DNA of 64,000 bases, taken from the NCBI GenBank assembly GCA_011050085.1, contig DRGL01000077.1, positions 1 to 64,000 of the forward strand. Reading direction: 5' to 3'. Both the position numbers and the translations under genes were made by a program. Numbering within the stretch: the stretch's first letter is position 1; each line of letters opens with the position of its first letter. The notes beneath the pieces are model-generated. The model was not told the origin of the DNA and made no database searches. It saw nothing but the letters and a program-made list of their open reading frames with translations. This stretch comes from Pricia antarctica (GTDB lineage Bacteria; Bacteroidota; Bacteroidia; Flavobacteriales; Flavobacteriaceae). Shown in pieces: positions 46,570 through 55,236 of the stretch.

Positions 46570-47808
46570 GTGTACGCTATCTACAACCTGATTGTCAAAA
46601 TTTCATGGTTATTCCTAAAAATTCTATCGCCTTTTAGTCCCAAGCTTAAACTCTTTGTTTCGGGAAGAAAGGAAAGCTTTACGGTCTTATCACAACATAT
46701 CTCCAAAACGGATAAAGTTGTATGGATTCATGTTGCCTCATTAGGAGAGTTTGAGCAGGGTCTTCCGATAATCGAAAGGCTAAAAATCGAGTATACTTCC
46801 CATAAAATTCTGGTGACTTTTTTCTCGCCTTCCGGTTTCGAGGTCAAAAAGAACACTTCGGCTGCAGACCTTGTTGTCTATCTTCCAATGGATACCCAAA
46901 AAAATGCTTCCCGTTTTTTGGACAGTGTACATCCTGAAGCGGCCATTTTTGTCAAGTACGAAATTTGGCCCAATTACCTTCGGGAACTTCAAAAACGAAA
47001 AATTCCCGCTATACTGATATCGGCGAAATTCAGAAAAGATCAAATTTACTTTAAGGGGTATGGCAACTTTATGCGAAAAGCCCTTCGCCGTTTTGATCAT
47101 TATTTTATACAGGATGTCCCATCGCAAGTGCTACTGACCTCTATCAAGATAGAAAATACTTCCGTCAGTGGGGATACTCGCCTCGATAGGGTATCCGAAA
47201 TTTTGGATAGAGACAATCAGCTCGACTTTCTGCGCGAATTTAAAAAGGACAGGCTCTGTTTTGTGGCCGGAAGCACTTGGCCGGAAGATGAGTCGATTTT
47301 GATCGATTATATTAATAACGCACCGAGAAACCTAAAATATATTCTTGCACCACACACCATAAAAAAGGATAAAATATTAGGCATTGCGGGCGCCATAACA
47401 AAGAAAAAGGTACTCTACTCAAATATGGATGCCAGCACCATCGGCGACTGTGAAGTTCTAATTGTCGATACCATCGGGTTGTTGACCAAAATTTATAGCT
47501 ATGCCGATATCGCTTATGTGGGTGGCGGTTTTGCAACGGGGCTCCACAATACTCTTGAGCCTGCCGTTTTCGGAATTCCCGTTATTATTGGTCCGGATTA
47601 TGAAGGTTTTAAAGAAGCGGAAGATCTTGTAGCGCAGAAAGGCATTCTGCCGATTACAGATCAGTGGTCTTTCGGGGAGCTGATGAAAAAAATACTCGAT
47701 AACCCCGAATTCAGAAAGAAGACCGGGGCGATAAATGCAGGGTATATTGCTAAGAACAAAGGGGCCAGTACTCAAATTATGGCATATATTCGTAAATTGC
47801 TTTCATAG
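46570..47808 (+). CDS. waaA: 3-deoxy-D-manno-octulosonic acid (Kdo) transferase
   Basis: WaaA adds Kdo to lipid A, the first step of lipopolysaccharide core synthesis, on the cytoplasmic face of the inner membrane. The 412-residue protein has an N-terminal membrane anchor, WIHVASLGEFEQGLPIIERL near 50-69, VKYEIWPNYLRELQKRKIPA near 127, FVAGSTWPEDESILID near 229, and the C-terminal donor-site motif GLHNTLEPAVFGIPVIIGPD near 327. The start is GTG at 46570; the overlapping ATG at 46568 is in another frame and stops after seven codons. It precedes the sugar porter gene by 36 bases. Confidence 0.93.
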   Translation: MYAIYNLIVKISWLFLKILSPFSPKLKLFVSGRKESFTVLSQHISKTDKVVWIHVASLGEFEQGLPIIERLKIEYTSHKILVTFFSPSGFEVKKNTSAADLVVYLPMDTQKNASRFLDSVHPEAAIFVKYEIWPNYLRELQKRKIPAILISAKFRKDQIYFKGYGNFMRKALRRFDHYFIQDVPSQVLLTSIKIENTSVSGDTRLDRVSEILDRDNQLDFLREFKKDRLCFVAGSTWPEDESILIDYINNAPRNLKYILAPHTIKKDKILGIAGAITKKKVLYSNMDASTIGDCEVLIVDTIGLLTKIYSYADIAYVGGGFATGLHNTLEPAVFGIPVIIGPDYEGFKEAEDLVAQKGILPITDQWSFGELMKKILDNPEFRKKTGAINAGYIAKNKGASTQIMAYIRKLLS

Positions 47809-47844
47809 ACCACTCACAAGCTATATACAACCAAATCACCACTA

Positions 47845-49170
47845 ATGAATTCAAAGATTTTAAGAATTTCACTGATAGCCGCATTAGCGGGATTTTTGTT
47901 CGGTTTTGATACCGTAGTAATTTCAGGGGCGGAGAAAAAACTGCAACTTTTATGGAATTCCTCAGATTGGTTTCACGGCACCATCGTCATTGGTATGGCG
48001 TTATGGGGGACAGTGGTCGGTGCTATTTTCGGTGGCATACCTACAGATAAAATCGGTAGAAGAAATACGTTAATATGGATTGGAGTACTCTATTCAGTAT
48101 CTGCCATTGGATCTGCCTTTGCTAACGACCCGATTGTTTTTGCTGCAGCTCGCTTTATCGGTGGTCTTGGAGTTGGTGCCTCTACCGTTGCGGCCCCTGC
48201 GTACATTTCGGAAATCGCACCGGCCAAAGACCGAGGGCGTTTGGTAGGCTTTTACCAGTTCATGCTGGTTTTTGGCATTCTGATGGCCTTTGTCTCCAAC
48301 GCCCTTTTTAGCAACATAGGCGATAACGATTGGCGTTGGATGGTCGGAATTGAAGCCGTACCCGCAATTATCTACACGCTGTTCGTTATCACCGTGCCTA
48401 AAAGCCCGCGGTGGCTATTGACGAAAAACCGAACGGAAGAGGCTCGAACCGTACTCGCCACCATCAACCCTGAACTGACCATCGAAAAACTTCAGGCCGA
48501 TATGAACGAGGGAATGGATGAACATAGTGCTTCGGAAAATATCTTTATGAAAAAATACCGGTTTCCGTTAATGCTGGCTTTCTTCATTGCATTTTTCAAT
48601 CAATTTTCCGGCATCAATGCTTTTCTATACTTCGCTCCCAGAATTTTTGAGGCCGCAGGACTAGGTGAAAGTACGGCGCTTTTAAGCAGTATAGGTATCG
48701 GTATCACCAACATCATCTTTACGTTTGCCGGTATTTTCTTAATTGATAAATTAGGGCGAAGGCAACTCATGTACATAGGTTCTTTTGGATACATTATTTC
48801 ACTATCCTTAGTGGCGGCAGCTTTTATTTTGGAATGGAAAGGAATGTCCGTTCCAATTTTTCTCTTTCTTTTTATCGCTTCACATGCCATTGGTCAGGGC
48901 GCTGTAATTTGGGTTTTTATTTCAGAGGTCTTTCCGAACCATCTAAGGGGTTCGGGACAAGCGTTCGGCAGTTCAACCCATTGGGTATTGGCAGCTATCA
49001 TTCCGTCGTTGGTTCCCATATTATTTACTGAAATTGGTCCCGGCCCGGTATTCGCTTTTTTTGCCTTCATGATGGTCTTGCAATTACTATTTGTACGGTA
49101 TTTTATGCCTGAGACCAAAGGCGTGTCGCTTGAAGATCTGAGCAAATCGTTTCGGAATAAGGGAATTTAG
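47845..49170 (+). CDS. MFS sugar porter
   Basis: A 441-residue inner-membrane symporter of the sugar porter family. It has about twelve helices and the family signatures: GFLFGFDTVVISG near 17, TDKIGRRNTLIWIG near 69, RFIGGLGVGASTVAAPAYIS near 110, PKSPRWLL near 182, NQFSGINAFLYFAP near 252, DKLGRRQLM near 302 and PETKGVSLEDLSK at the end. The likely substrate is a hexose or related sugar released from glycans. It is convergent with the SusCD-associated operon and could take up its products; this is inference. It follows waaA closely. Confidence 0.92.
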   Translation: MNSKILRISLIAALAGFLFGFDTVVISGAEKKLQLLWNSSDWFHGTIVIGMALWGTVVGAIFGGIPTDKIGRRNTLIWIGVLYSVSAIGSAFANDPIVFAAARFIGGLGVGASTVAAPAYISEIAPAKDRGRLVGFYQFMLVFGILMAFVSNALFSNIGDNDWRWMVGIEAVPAIIYTLFVITVPKSPRWLLTKNRTEEARTVLATINPELTIEKLQADMNEGMDEHSASENIFMKKYRFPLMLAFFIAFFNQFSGINAFLYFAPRIFEAAGLGESTALLSSIGIGITNIIFTFAGIFLIDKLGRRQLMYIGSFGYIISLSLVAAAFILEWKGMSVPIFLFLFIASHAIGQGAVIWVFISEVFPNHLRGSGQAFGSSTHWVLAAIIPSLVPILFTEIGPGPVFAFFAFMMVLQLLFVRYFMPETKGVSLEDLSKSFRNKGI

Positions 49171-49355
49171 GTTCGCTTTCTAATGTACGCCAGGTTCATA
49201 TTGCGATAAAAATCAATAGACGCATGCACGTAGTATAGCGAAATAACATTGCATACAACGGTAAAACATACTATATATTAGACAGTTAGTCGAAAAAACT
49301 ATCGTGAGCCGTAAAGCCGGTTTCCTTTTTACTTATCTTAGTAGAAACAATACTA

Positions 49356-49490
49356 ATGAATATGGAACAAGAACTCAGCCCAGGTGTGAAAATATTAAAT
49401 GGCTTTCTTAAAATAATGGTGGCCTGTTTGGTTTTTATTTTAGTAGCGATACCAGTCGCTCTCCTGTTAGATTTAATTGGCATCTTTTAA
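49356..49490 (+). CDS. 44-residue single-pass membrane protein
   Basis: A short frame with ATG at 49356 (or 49362) and TAA at 49488. The protein has a polar start (MNMEQELSPGVKILN) and a single hydrophobic helix (MVACLVFILVAIPVALLLDL), and ends in IGIF. The composition is that of a real small membrane protein. It is set between the sugar porter and a clear terminator at 49548, which would serve it. No family was recognised. The overlapping minus-strand frame 49286-49483 is judged a shadow. Confidence 0.55.
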   Translation: MNMEQELSPGVKILNGFLKIMVACLVFILVAIPVALLLDLIGIF

Positions 49491-49547
49491 GCAGCCTATT
49501 AAGCACAATTAAAAGTACTCTTTACCTTATTTGAAGGTTTAGCTGTT

Positions 49548-49586
49548 AAAAAAAAAGAACCTTTGATATCAAGGGTTCTTTTTTTT
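49548..49586. terminator. Bidirectional terminator between convergent gene groups
   Basis: GAACCTTTGA / TATCAAGGGTTC forms a long stem with one G-T pair, with A9 on the left and T8 on the right. It ends the small membrane protein transcript on + and the Gfo/Idh/MocA operon on -. Confidence 0.88.
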
Positions 49587-49638
49587 GCTTTCTCAAAACA
49601 TGTATTTGTAATTCGCTACTAATAAAATTACCACAGTG

Positions 49639-50982
49639 TTAAACTGAGGGCTCCCATCCGTCGGCATACTCCCTTTTCCACCAATCTTTCATTACCTTTT
49701 CATTATTGGTCACCTTGCCTGTGGCAGGGTCTATCTTGATAGTTTCTCCCGCATCTTGGGCCATATTTCCCAAATGGCAGAGCATAGTGGTAACACTGGC
49801 ATCGTTAATATCGGAATGAAGGGATTTATCCTCCCTGATGGCCGCGAAGAAATTAGTGATATGATTGACATCAAGTCCACCTTCGCCTCGGGTATTGGTG
49901 CCAGCGCTTTGACCGCCATCTTCCTTTTCTTCCTTGATCAGCTTACCGCCAAGGTCGTACTGTTGATATCCGTCACGGCCTAGCGTAATTATCCCTTTAC
50001 TACCATAAATTGTAGCGCCCCTGCCCGGTTGGTCCGGCATAATCACGCCTCGGCTATGGCCTGTCCAGGTAATAAACTTATTATCGGGATATTTATAGGT
50101 GAGCTGTTGGTTATCGACAAATTCCCAATCATCATCAAAGGTGTATTTACCACCAAAAGAAGTGACGCTTTCCGGCAGCCCTACACCTAAGGCCCATCTA
50201 CAAATATCGATTTCGTGCGTGCCGTTATTGTGAACTTCGCCCGTTCCCCAATTTCGAAACCAGTGCCAGTTGTAGGGATGAATATTATCGCGAAAGTCTT
50301 CCCGTACCGCTGGGCCTTGCCACATTTCCCAATCTAACGTTGGCGGTACCTCGATTTTCTTTCCGGTGCCTATACTTCCCCTATTGTTCGAATAGTAGGC
50401 TTCACCTTTATACACATCACCGATGATACCTTCTTTGATTTCCTTTACCGCTAATATCGAAGTTTTTGCAGATCGTTGTTGATTGCCCATCTGCACTTTC
50501 TTCCCATATTTTTTTTGGGCCTCGACCAACAATTGATTTTCATGAGGATTATGGCTACAGGGTTTTTCGACATAGACATGTTTACCGGCCTGCAGAGCCA
50601 TGATGGCCATGGGAGCGTGCCAGTGTTCTGGTGTGGCAATAAAAACGGCATCTACATCCTTATCCTCCAATACCTTTCTAAAATCTTTCTCTACTTTCGG
50701 TACATACCCGATATTTTCTTGACACCAAATATTGTGCTCTTCGATTATCTTGTCATCTACGTCACAACTGTATAGTACTTTGGCATTAGGGTCAGTTTTT
50801 ATGGCATTAAAATGGGCCTTGGCCCTACTTCGAACTCCGATTACGGCGCAATTGATCTTGTCGTTGGCACCGAAGATGTTGCGATAGCTGGGTACTGACA
50901 TCGCGTTGATACTACCGCCAAAAGCGATACCTGCCGCTCCCACGGAGGCTTTTTTAATAAAGTTTCTTCTGTTTTGGCTCAT
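49639..50982 (-). CDS. Tat-exported Gfo/Idh/MocA-family oxidoreductase
   Basis: A 447-residue NAD(P)-dependent sugar oxidoreductase with a twin-arginine signal (QNRRNFIKKASVGAAGIAFG, residues 3-22), so it is exported folded with its cofactor. The Rossmann domain begins NCAVIGVRSRAKAHFNA near 44. The catalytic-lysine motif is in HVYVEKPCSHNPHENQ near 134-149. The C-terminal domain has GTGEVHNNGTHEIDICRWAL near 246, with likely substrate-binding His residues. Enzymes of this group oxidise a sugar hydroxyl (often C3) to a ketone. It is the last gene of a five-gene operon with susC, susD, DUF1080 and an isomerase-like gene, which suggests that it prepares or uses a 3-keto sugar. Confidence 0.88.
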   Translation of the reverse strand: MSQNRRNFIKKASVGAAGIAFGGSINAMSVPSYRNIFGANDKINCAVIGVRSRAKAHFNAIKTDPNAKVLYSCDVDDKIIEEHNIWCQENIGYVPKVEKDFRKVLEDKDVDAVFIATPEHWHAPMAIMALQAGKHVYVEKPCSHNPHENQLLVEAQKKYGKKVQMGNQQRSAKTSILAVKEIKEGIIGDVYKGEAYYSNNRGSIGTGKKIEVPPTLDWEMWQGPAVREDFRDNIHPYNWHWFRNWGTGEVHNNGTHEIDICRWALGVGLPESVTSFGGKYTFDDDWEFVDNQQLTYKYPDNKFITWTGHSRGVIMPDQPGRGATIYGSKGIITLGRDGYQQYDLGGKLIKEEKEDGGQSAGTNTRGEGGLDVNHITNFFAAIREDKSLHSDINDASVTTMLCHLGNMAQDAGETIKIDPATGKVTNNEKVMKDWWKREYADGWEPSV

Positions 50983-50992
50983 TTTTCTTAGT

Positions 50993-51853
50993 TTATAATG
51001 TTGCTAAAATACCTTTTACGTACCCAATCGATTCCATCATCCCAGGTAGCGGATCATTCCCCTCGGCTTCGTATTCCAAAGCTAAAGTACCTTGATACTT
51101 CAAATCGCATACCGCTTTTAAAAATCCCGGAAAATCAATGACACCCCTTCCGATGATACACGTTTGACCATCGGCCTCGGCAACGTTAACATCTTTCAAA
51201 TGGATGTCATAGACCCTATCGAAATAATTGGTGACGTCTGCAATGGGGTCTCGACCGATACGTTTTGTATGACCTATATCGACACAAAGTCCCATGCGCT
51301 GGTCTCTGTTCTTGATTCTTTCATAAGCACTTTCTGCACTGGGGTACACATCGTCGCCCGGACCATGGTTATGAATAGCGAGTTTGATATCATGCTCTTT
51401 TACTTTATCCTCTACATAATCCAAAAGTTCATGGTTTGGCACACCTACTATCATTTGCAATTCGGCGGCCTTTGCATAATTGAAGGCTTGGTCAACCTCT
51501 TCTTTTGTCTTCATATAGATTACCCCGGCTCCATAAAAATCAATCCCCTTCTGTTTGCAAAGAGCCACCGTATTTTTAATGGTTGTTGCATCAGAATCTA
51601 AAGGGAGGTGCATACTTTTGAGCGTAACGCGATGTAAACCGCAACGAAGTATCATATCCAAAGCTTGTTCCGTGGAAAATTCACGTAACGTGTAGGATGC
51701 CACACCTAGCTTTACATCCTTAGTTTGATTGAAATCGGCAAAATTAAATAGGCTAGATGCTCTTGTTATTTCAGTTGTACCCAATGCAGCAATACCTAAA
51801 ACGCCTTTGGACGTATTTTTAATGAAATTTCTTCTAGTATCCGACATGGTCAT
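50993..51853 (-). CDS. Tat-exported sugar phosphate isomerase/epimerase-like protein
   Basis: A 286-residue TIM-barrel protein of the AP-endonuclease-2 / xylose-isomerase-like group. It has a twin-arginine signal (SDTRRNFIKNTSKGVLGIAA) and so works in the periplasm. Metal-site segments are LAIHNHGPGDDVYPSAESAY near 157, CVDIGHTKRIG near 190, DIHLKDVN near 217 and the C-terminal LALEYEAEGNDP near 258. The start may be the second Met (51847). In related loci such proteins isomerise or hydrate keto-sugar intermediates. It lies ten bases before the dehydrogenase gene and downstream of the DUF1080 gene. Confidence 0.85.
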   Translation of the reverse strand: MTMSDTRRNFIKNTSKGVLGIAALGTTEITRASSLFNFADFNQTKDVKLGVASYTLREFSTEQALDMILRCGLHRVTLKSMHLPLDSDATTIKNTVALCKQKGIDFYGAGVIYMKTKEEVDQAFNYAKAAELQMIVGVPNHELLDYVEDKVKEHDIKLAIHNHGPGDDVYPSAESAYERIKNRDQRMGLCVDIGHTKRIGRDPIADVTNYFDRVYDIHLKDVNVAEADGQTCIIGRGVIDFPGFLKAVCDLKYQGTLALEYEAEGNDPLPGMMESIGYVKGILATL

Positions 51854-51918
51854 TATTTTACTTCCGAGCTAATACTCTATAACATTTCATGTTACCTCCA
51901 ACTTCAATTACTTTCATA

Positions 51919-51946
51919 TTTCGCTCTGAGCGAATCTCAGTCGAAC
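51919..51946. repeat. Short dispersed repeat unit (copy 2)
   Basis: TTTCGCTCTGAGCGAA at 51919-51934 is partly self-complementary and is followed by TCTCAGTCGAAC. It lies in the gap between the DUF1080 and isomerase-like genes, and shares CTCTGAGCGAAT with the copy at 39095-39106. Confidence 0.35.
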
Positions 51947-51993
51947 CTTTAATTGAAGCCAAGGGCGAGAAGTCTTCCTATGCTATGCAAGAT

Positions 51994-53394
51994 CTATTTT
52001 TCCTCTTCCGAAATCTCTCGAATCTTTACATTACGGAACGAAACCATATCACCATGGTCCTGTAAAAGGATATGACCTTCGTCAGACTCTCCGAAATTAG
52101 GCCATTTGTCGTACTTGCTTTCGGATACGAGTTTCTTGTATTCGGGACTTTTACGCTCATATTCCAAAACCTTTACGCCGTTCAACCAGTGCTCTACATG
52201 CGAACCCTTTGAAACGATGTGTGCAGTATTCCATTCTCCAATGGCATTGATAGGTTTGTCTGGATCGGCCTGGATTAAATCATAAAGTGATGCAACTGTG
52301 CGGCTTCCATCATGATTACCAAGTTTGGCATCGGGGTGGCGTTCATCATCCAAAATTTGGTATTCAAGACCAATGGATGATCCGGCACCTTTATTTATAT
52401 CCGTATCTACGAAGTATTTGATGCCACTATTACCTCCTTCGGTAAGTTTAAAATCTACCATCAACTCAAAATTTCCATATAGGTCTTTAGTAACAATATC
52501 GCCACCGGCTGCGGATTCTTCGCCGCCTGACGAAAGTACGCTTAGGATACCATCCTCCATTTTCCAGCCTTTGTCAGGAAACTCGTCTAAACGTGCCCCG
52601 CGCCAGCCGTCAGTTGTTTTTCCGTCCCAAAGTAATTTCCAGCCATTTTCCTTTTCAGATTGGGTAAGGGTATTCTTTGTAGTAATTGGTGATATCGGTG
52701 AAGGCTTATTGTATTTGGAAATGCTATCGGTAAGTACTTTGATATTCTTCCACATAATCTCGGTACCTGCCTCATTCTCTTCTGGGATACTATGTACCTG
52801 CAACGCAATAAAACCTTCGGCGGTCTTATCGTCGACAAGGTTTGCCGCAGGCACGCCATTGATCCAGGTTTGTATGGTATCACCAATTGCCTCGATACGA
52901 TAGTGATTCCAGTCGTTCTGCTTAAAAGCGCTTTGCGCCTCTTTATTATCGGGCAACGGATTCAACCAGCCTCTTCTTCCCTCGTCATAGATTCCCGCAC
53001 TCCAAGCCCTTTCTGATGGGTCGATTTCGATTTGATACCCGTGTACCCTACCGTCTTGATAATACGGGTAGCTGTTACTCCGAATCTGTATCCCGGAGTT
53101 CATGGTAGAATCGACCTTATAATCCAGTTCCAGAATAAAGTCACCATACATCTTATCGGTGGTCATAAATGAATTGGGTGTATCGTGAACGGTACTGCCA
53201 ACTATCATTCCATCACGGACTTCATAATCTGCCTCACCACCTTTTTGGGAAAAACCGTTTAGGGTTTCACCGTCGAACAGCGCAATCCACGGAGTTTCGT
53301 CTTTAGGGGTTTGATCGCATGCAGCCATAACAATTAATGCAAACAATAGGGCTACTTGCTGTATTCTTTTACTTTTAAATTCGGTAATTTTCAT
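51994..53394 (-). CDS. Tandem DUF1080 (3-keto-disaccharide hydrolase) lipoprotein
   Basis: A 466-residue lipoprotein (signal ending VMAAC, Cys near 26) made of two DUF1080 domains. Domain 1 (about 35-225) has WIALFDGETLNGFSQKGGEA and NSGIQIRSNSYPYYQDGRVHG. Domain 2 (about 250-462) has KLLWDGKTTDGWRGARLDEF and NSGIKYFVDTD. DUF1080 has a lectin-like beta-sandwich fold, and members have been shown to cleave 3-keto-glycosides. One domain may bind and the other cut, or each may act on a different sugar. It sits between susD and the isomerase-like gene; the gap to susD holds a perfect palindrome. Confidence 0.88.
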   Translation of the reverse strand: MKITEFKSKRIQQVALLFALIVMAACDQTPKDETPWIALFDGETLNGFSQKGGEADYEVRDGMIVGSTVHDTPNSFMTTDKMYGDFILELDYKVDSTMNSGIQIRSNSYPYYQDGRVHGYQIEIDPSERAWSAGIYDEGRRGWLNPLPDNKEAQSAFKQNDWNHYRIEAIGDTIQTWINGVPAANLVDDKTAEGFIALQVHSIPEENEAGTEIMWKNIKVLTDSISKYNKPSPISPITTKNTLTQSEKENGWKLLWDGKTTDGWRGARLDEFPDKGWKMEDGILSVLSSGGEESAAGGDIVTKDLYGNFELMVDFKLTEGGNSGIKYFVDTDINKGAGSSIGLEYQILDDERHPDAKLGNHDGSRTVASLYDLIQADPDKPINAIGEWNTAHIVSKGSHVEHWLNGVKVLEYERKSPEYKKLVSESKYDKWPNFGESDEGHILLQDHGDMVSFRNVKIREISEEEK

Positions 53395-53491
53395 AGGATA
53401 TATCGATTTAAATCTAATATATGAATTTTAAGGTAGGATTGAAACGGCTACCTTATTTTATACGGATTTTTGTTCATTTTGTGTAATGACG

Positions 53492-53517
53492 AAAGCCAGT
53501 ACGATCGTACTGGCTTT
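53492..53517 (-). terminator. Perfect 26-bp palindrome between susD and the DUF1080 gene
   Basis: AAAGCCAGTACGA is followed directly by its exact complement TCGTACTGGCTTT. As RNA it makes a strong hairpin with only a short T run on either strand. It may be a weak terminator or a processing/stability hairpin lowering expression of the genes downstream of susCD, or a protein-binding site. Confidence 0.5.
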
Positions 53518-53536
53518 TGCAGAGACTTTGTTTTTA

Positions 53537-55201
53537 TTATTGGGGATATCCAGGATTTTGAGGATAACCGCCCACGGTTCTATCGATTTGATTTTGAGGA
53601 ATCGGACGTACCGTATGGTACTCCTTAATGTTCGGTGCACCTTGAGGATTGTACTGGGTAACCCTTTCCACCAATTTACCCGTACGGGCCAAATCCCACC
53701 ATCTCCAACCTTCTCCAGCAAGTTCCCTCGCCCGTTCATCCAATAAGAAATCGAGGTTCACATCTGCGGCGGCAATTTGAATAGCGGCTTCTTGTCCCGG
53801 AACTGCTGCCCTTTCCCTGATTACATTGATATCATCGGCGGCTCCTGCAGGATTGTTTTGCTGCAGTTTCGCCTCTGCCCTCAATAAGTAGGCATCGGCA
53901 AGGCGCATCAGGATAAAATCACGTTGACCCTGCTCTTTTTGTCGATCAGGCCGAGTGGGATCGATCCATTTGTTCAAGGAAGGAAATAAAACTTCGGTGT
54001 ATTCATCGTCAGTGATTACGATATACGGTTTACTGTCTTGTCTAGATTGTGGCCATAAATCGTTACGCATTGGACCGGGAATATAAATCGCCGTGTCACC
54101 TATGGCCAACGCTGCCCTAGCAGGTTCTCCCGTTGAAGGATCGGCCTCCGTTGCAGGTTCTTCTTTATTTGCATACCAGACATGCTTAAAGGAAGAATCA
54201 TATCTCGAATCTATGGTCCTATCCCATAATGTTAGCATAAATTCGGTTGGACGGTGTCTTCTCCATGGTCTTCCGTTGGCGATATCACGGGTCATGCCGC
54301 GACGAACGTCATATTCCATAAGAAAATACAAGTGACCTCGATGACCATAGGTGTCGATACCGCTATCGACCTGCTCCTTAGAATTAGAAATAACGAAGAT
54401 TACTTCATTGTTTATTTGATTGCTAATGTCGAACAAACTCGCGAAATTTGGTAGTAATGAAAAACCGTAATCATTGATGACATTACTGAAAAGAGTTTCT
54501 GCCCTAGAAGCGTCGTTACTTTCAGAAAACCCGGTATAACCTCGGGTCAAAAGGGCCTTGCCCAACAGAAATTCTGCCGCAGGCTTAGTTGCCCTACCGT
54601 AGTCGGACTGCTCTTCGGGAAGATTGGCAATAGCGAATTCCAAATCGGGCACAATAGCCTGAGCGTAAATCTCGGCCTGGGGCGTTTTATTCGCGGTCAC
54701 CTCAACATCAAGCGTTTCATCAAGACTGAGATGGGCGTCGCCATAGGTGGTAACAATCTGAAAATAGTACAAGGCCCGTAAAAAACGTGCTTCGGCAATT
54801 CGAACATTTTTCTCGGCCTCATCCATTGTAACATCAGCAGAACGATTGATGACGCCGTTCGCCTGATTGATTCCCCTATACCAAGTCTCCCAAGCAAGAG
54901 TCACATATGCTGACGATGCATTGAGGCTGGTGTCATAAAAATTAAAAAATTTATGCCCTCCATCTGAACCATTGGTCCAGATATCAGTGCCGAAAGTAGT
55001 CATGGCAAACCCTGCTTCCTGGCCATAAAATGGCTTCAAAAGCGAGTAAGTTGCATTGACGGCATCTTGAAAACCTCCTTCCGTATTATAGTAGGTATCT
55101 GCCGAAACATCGGTCACCAATTCTTCATCCAGATAATCGTTACAGGAATTGGCCAATAGACCAAAGACCAGAATTGAAATATAAAATATTCTCTTTTTCA
55201 T
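53537..55201 (-). CDS. SusD/RagB family outer-membrane glycan-binding lipoprotein
   Basis: A 554-residue surface lipoprotein that captures glycan fragments and forms the lid on its SusC partner. It has a lipoprotein signal (VFGLLANSCNDYLDEE, Cys near 20), the SusD_N region (YYNTEGGFQDAVNATYSLLK), several TPR-like helices and the C-terminal SusD domain with LADAYLLRAEAKLQ and LAGEGWRWWDLARTGKLVER. The substrate cannot be read from the sequence. It follows susC by 35 bases. Confidence 0.95.
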   Translation of the reverse strand: MKKRIFYISILVFGLLANSCNDYLDEELVTDVSADTYYNTEGGFQDAVNATYSLLKPFYGQEAGFAMTTFGTDIWTNGSDGGHKFFNFYDTSLNASSAYVTLAWETWYRGINQANGVINRSADVTMDEAEKNVRIAEARFLRALYYFQIVTTYGDAHLSLDETLDVEVTANKTPQAEIYAQAIVPDLEFAIANLPEEQSDYGRATKPAAEFLLGKALLTRGYTGFSESNDASRAETLFSNVINDYGFSLLPNFASLFDISNQINNEVIFVISNSKEQVDSGIDTYGHRGHLYFLMEYDVRRGMTRDIANGRPWRRHRPTEFMLTLWDRTIDSRYDSSFKHVWYANKEEPATEADPSTGEPARAALAIGDTAIYIPGPMRNDLWPQSRQDSKPYIVITDDEYTEVLFPSLNKWIDPTRPDRQKEQGQRDFILMRLADAYLLRAEAKLQQNNPAGAADDINVIRERAAVPGQEAAIQIAAADVNLDFLLDERARELAGEGWRWWDLARTGKLVERVTQYNPQGAPNIKEYHTVRPIPQNQIDRTVGGYPQNPGYPQ

Positions 55202-55236
55202 AATGTTTAGATTACAATTTTTTACTGAGTCGAATG

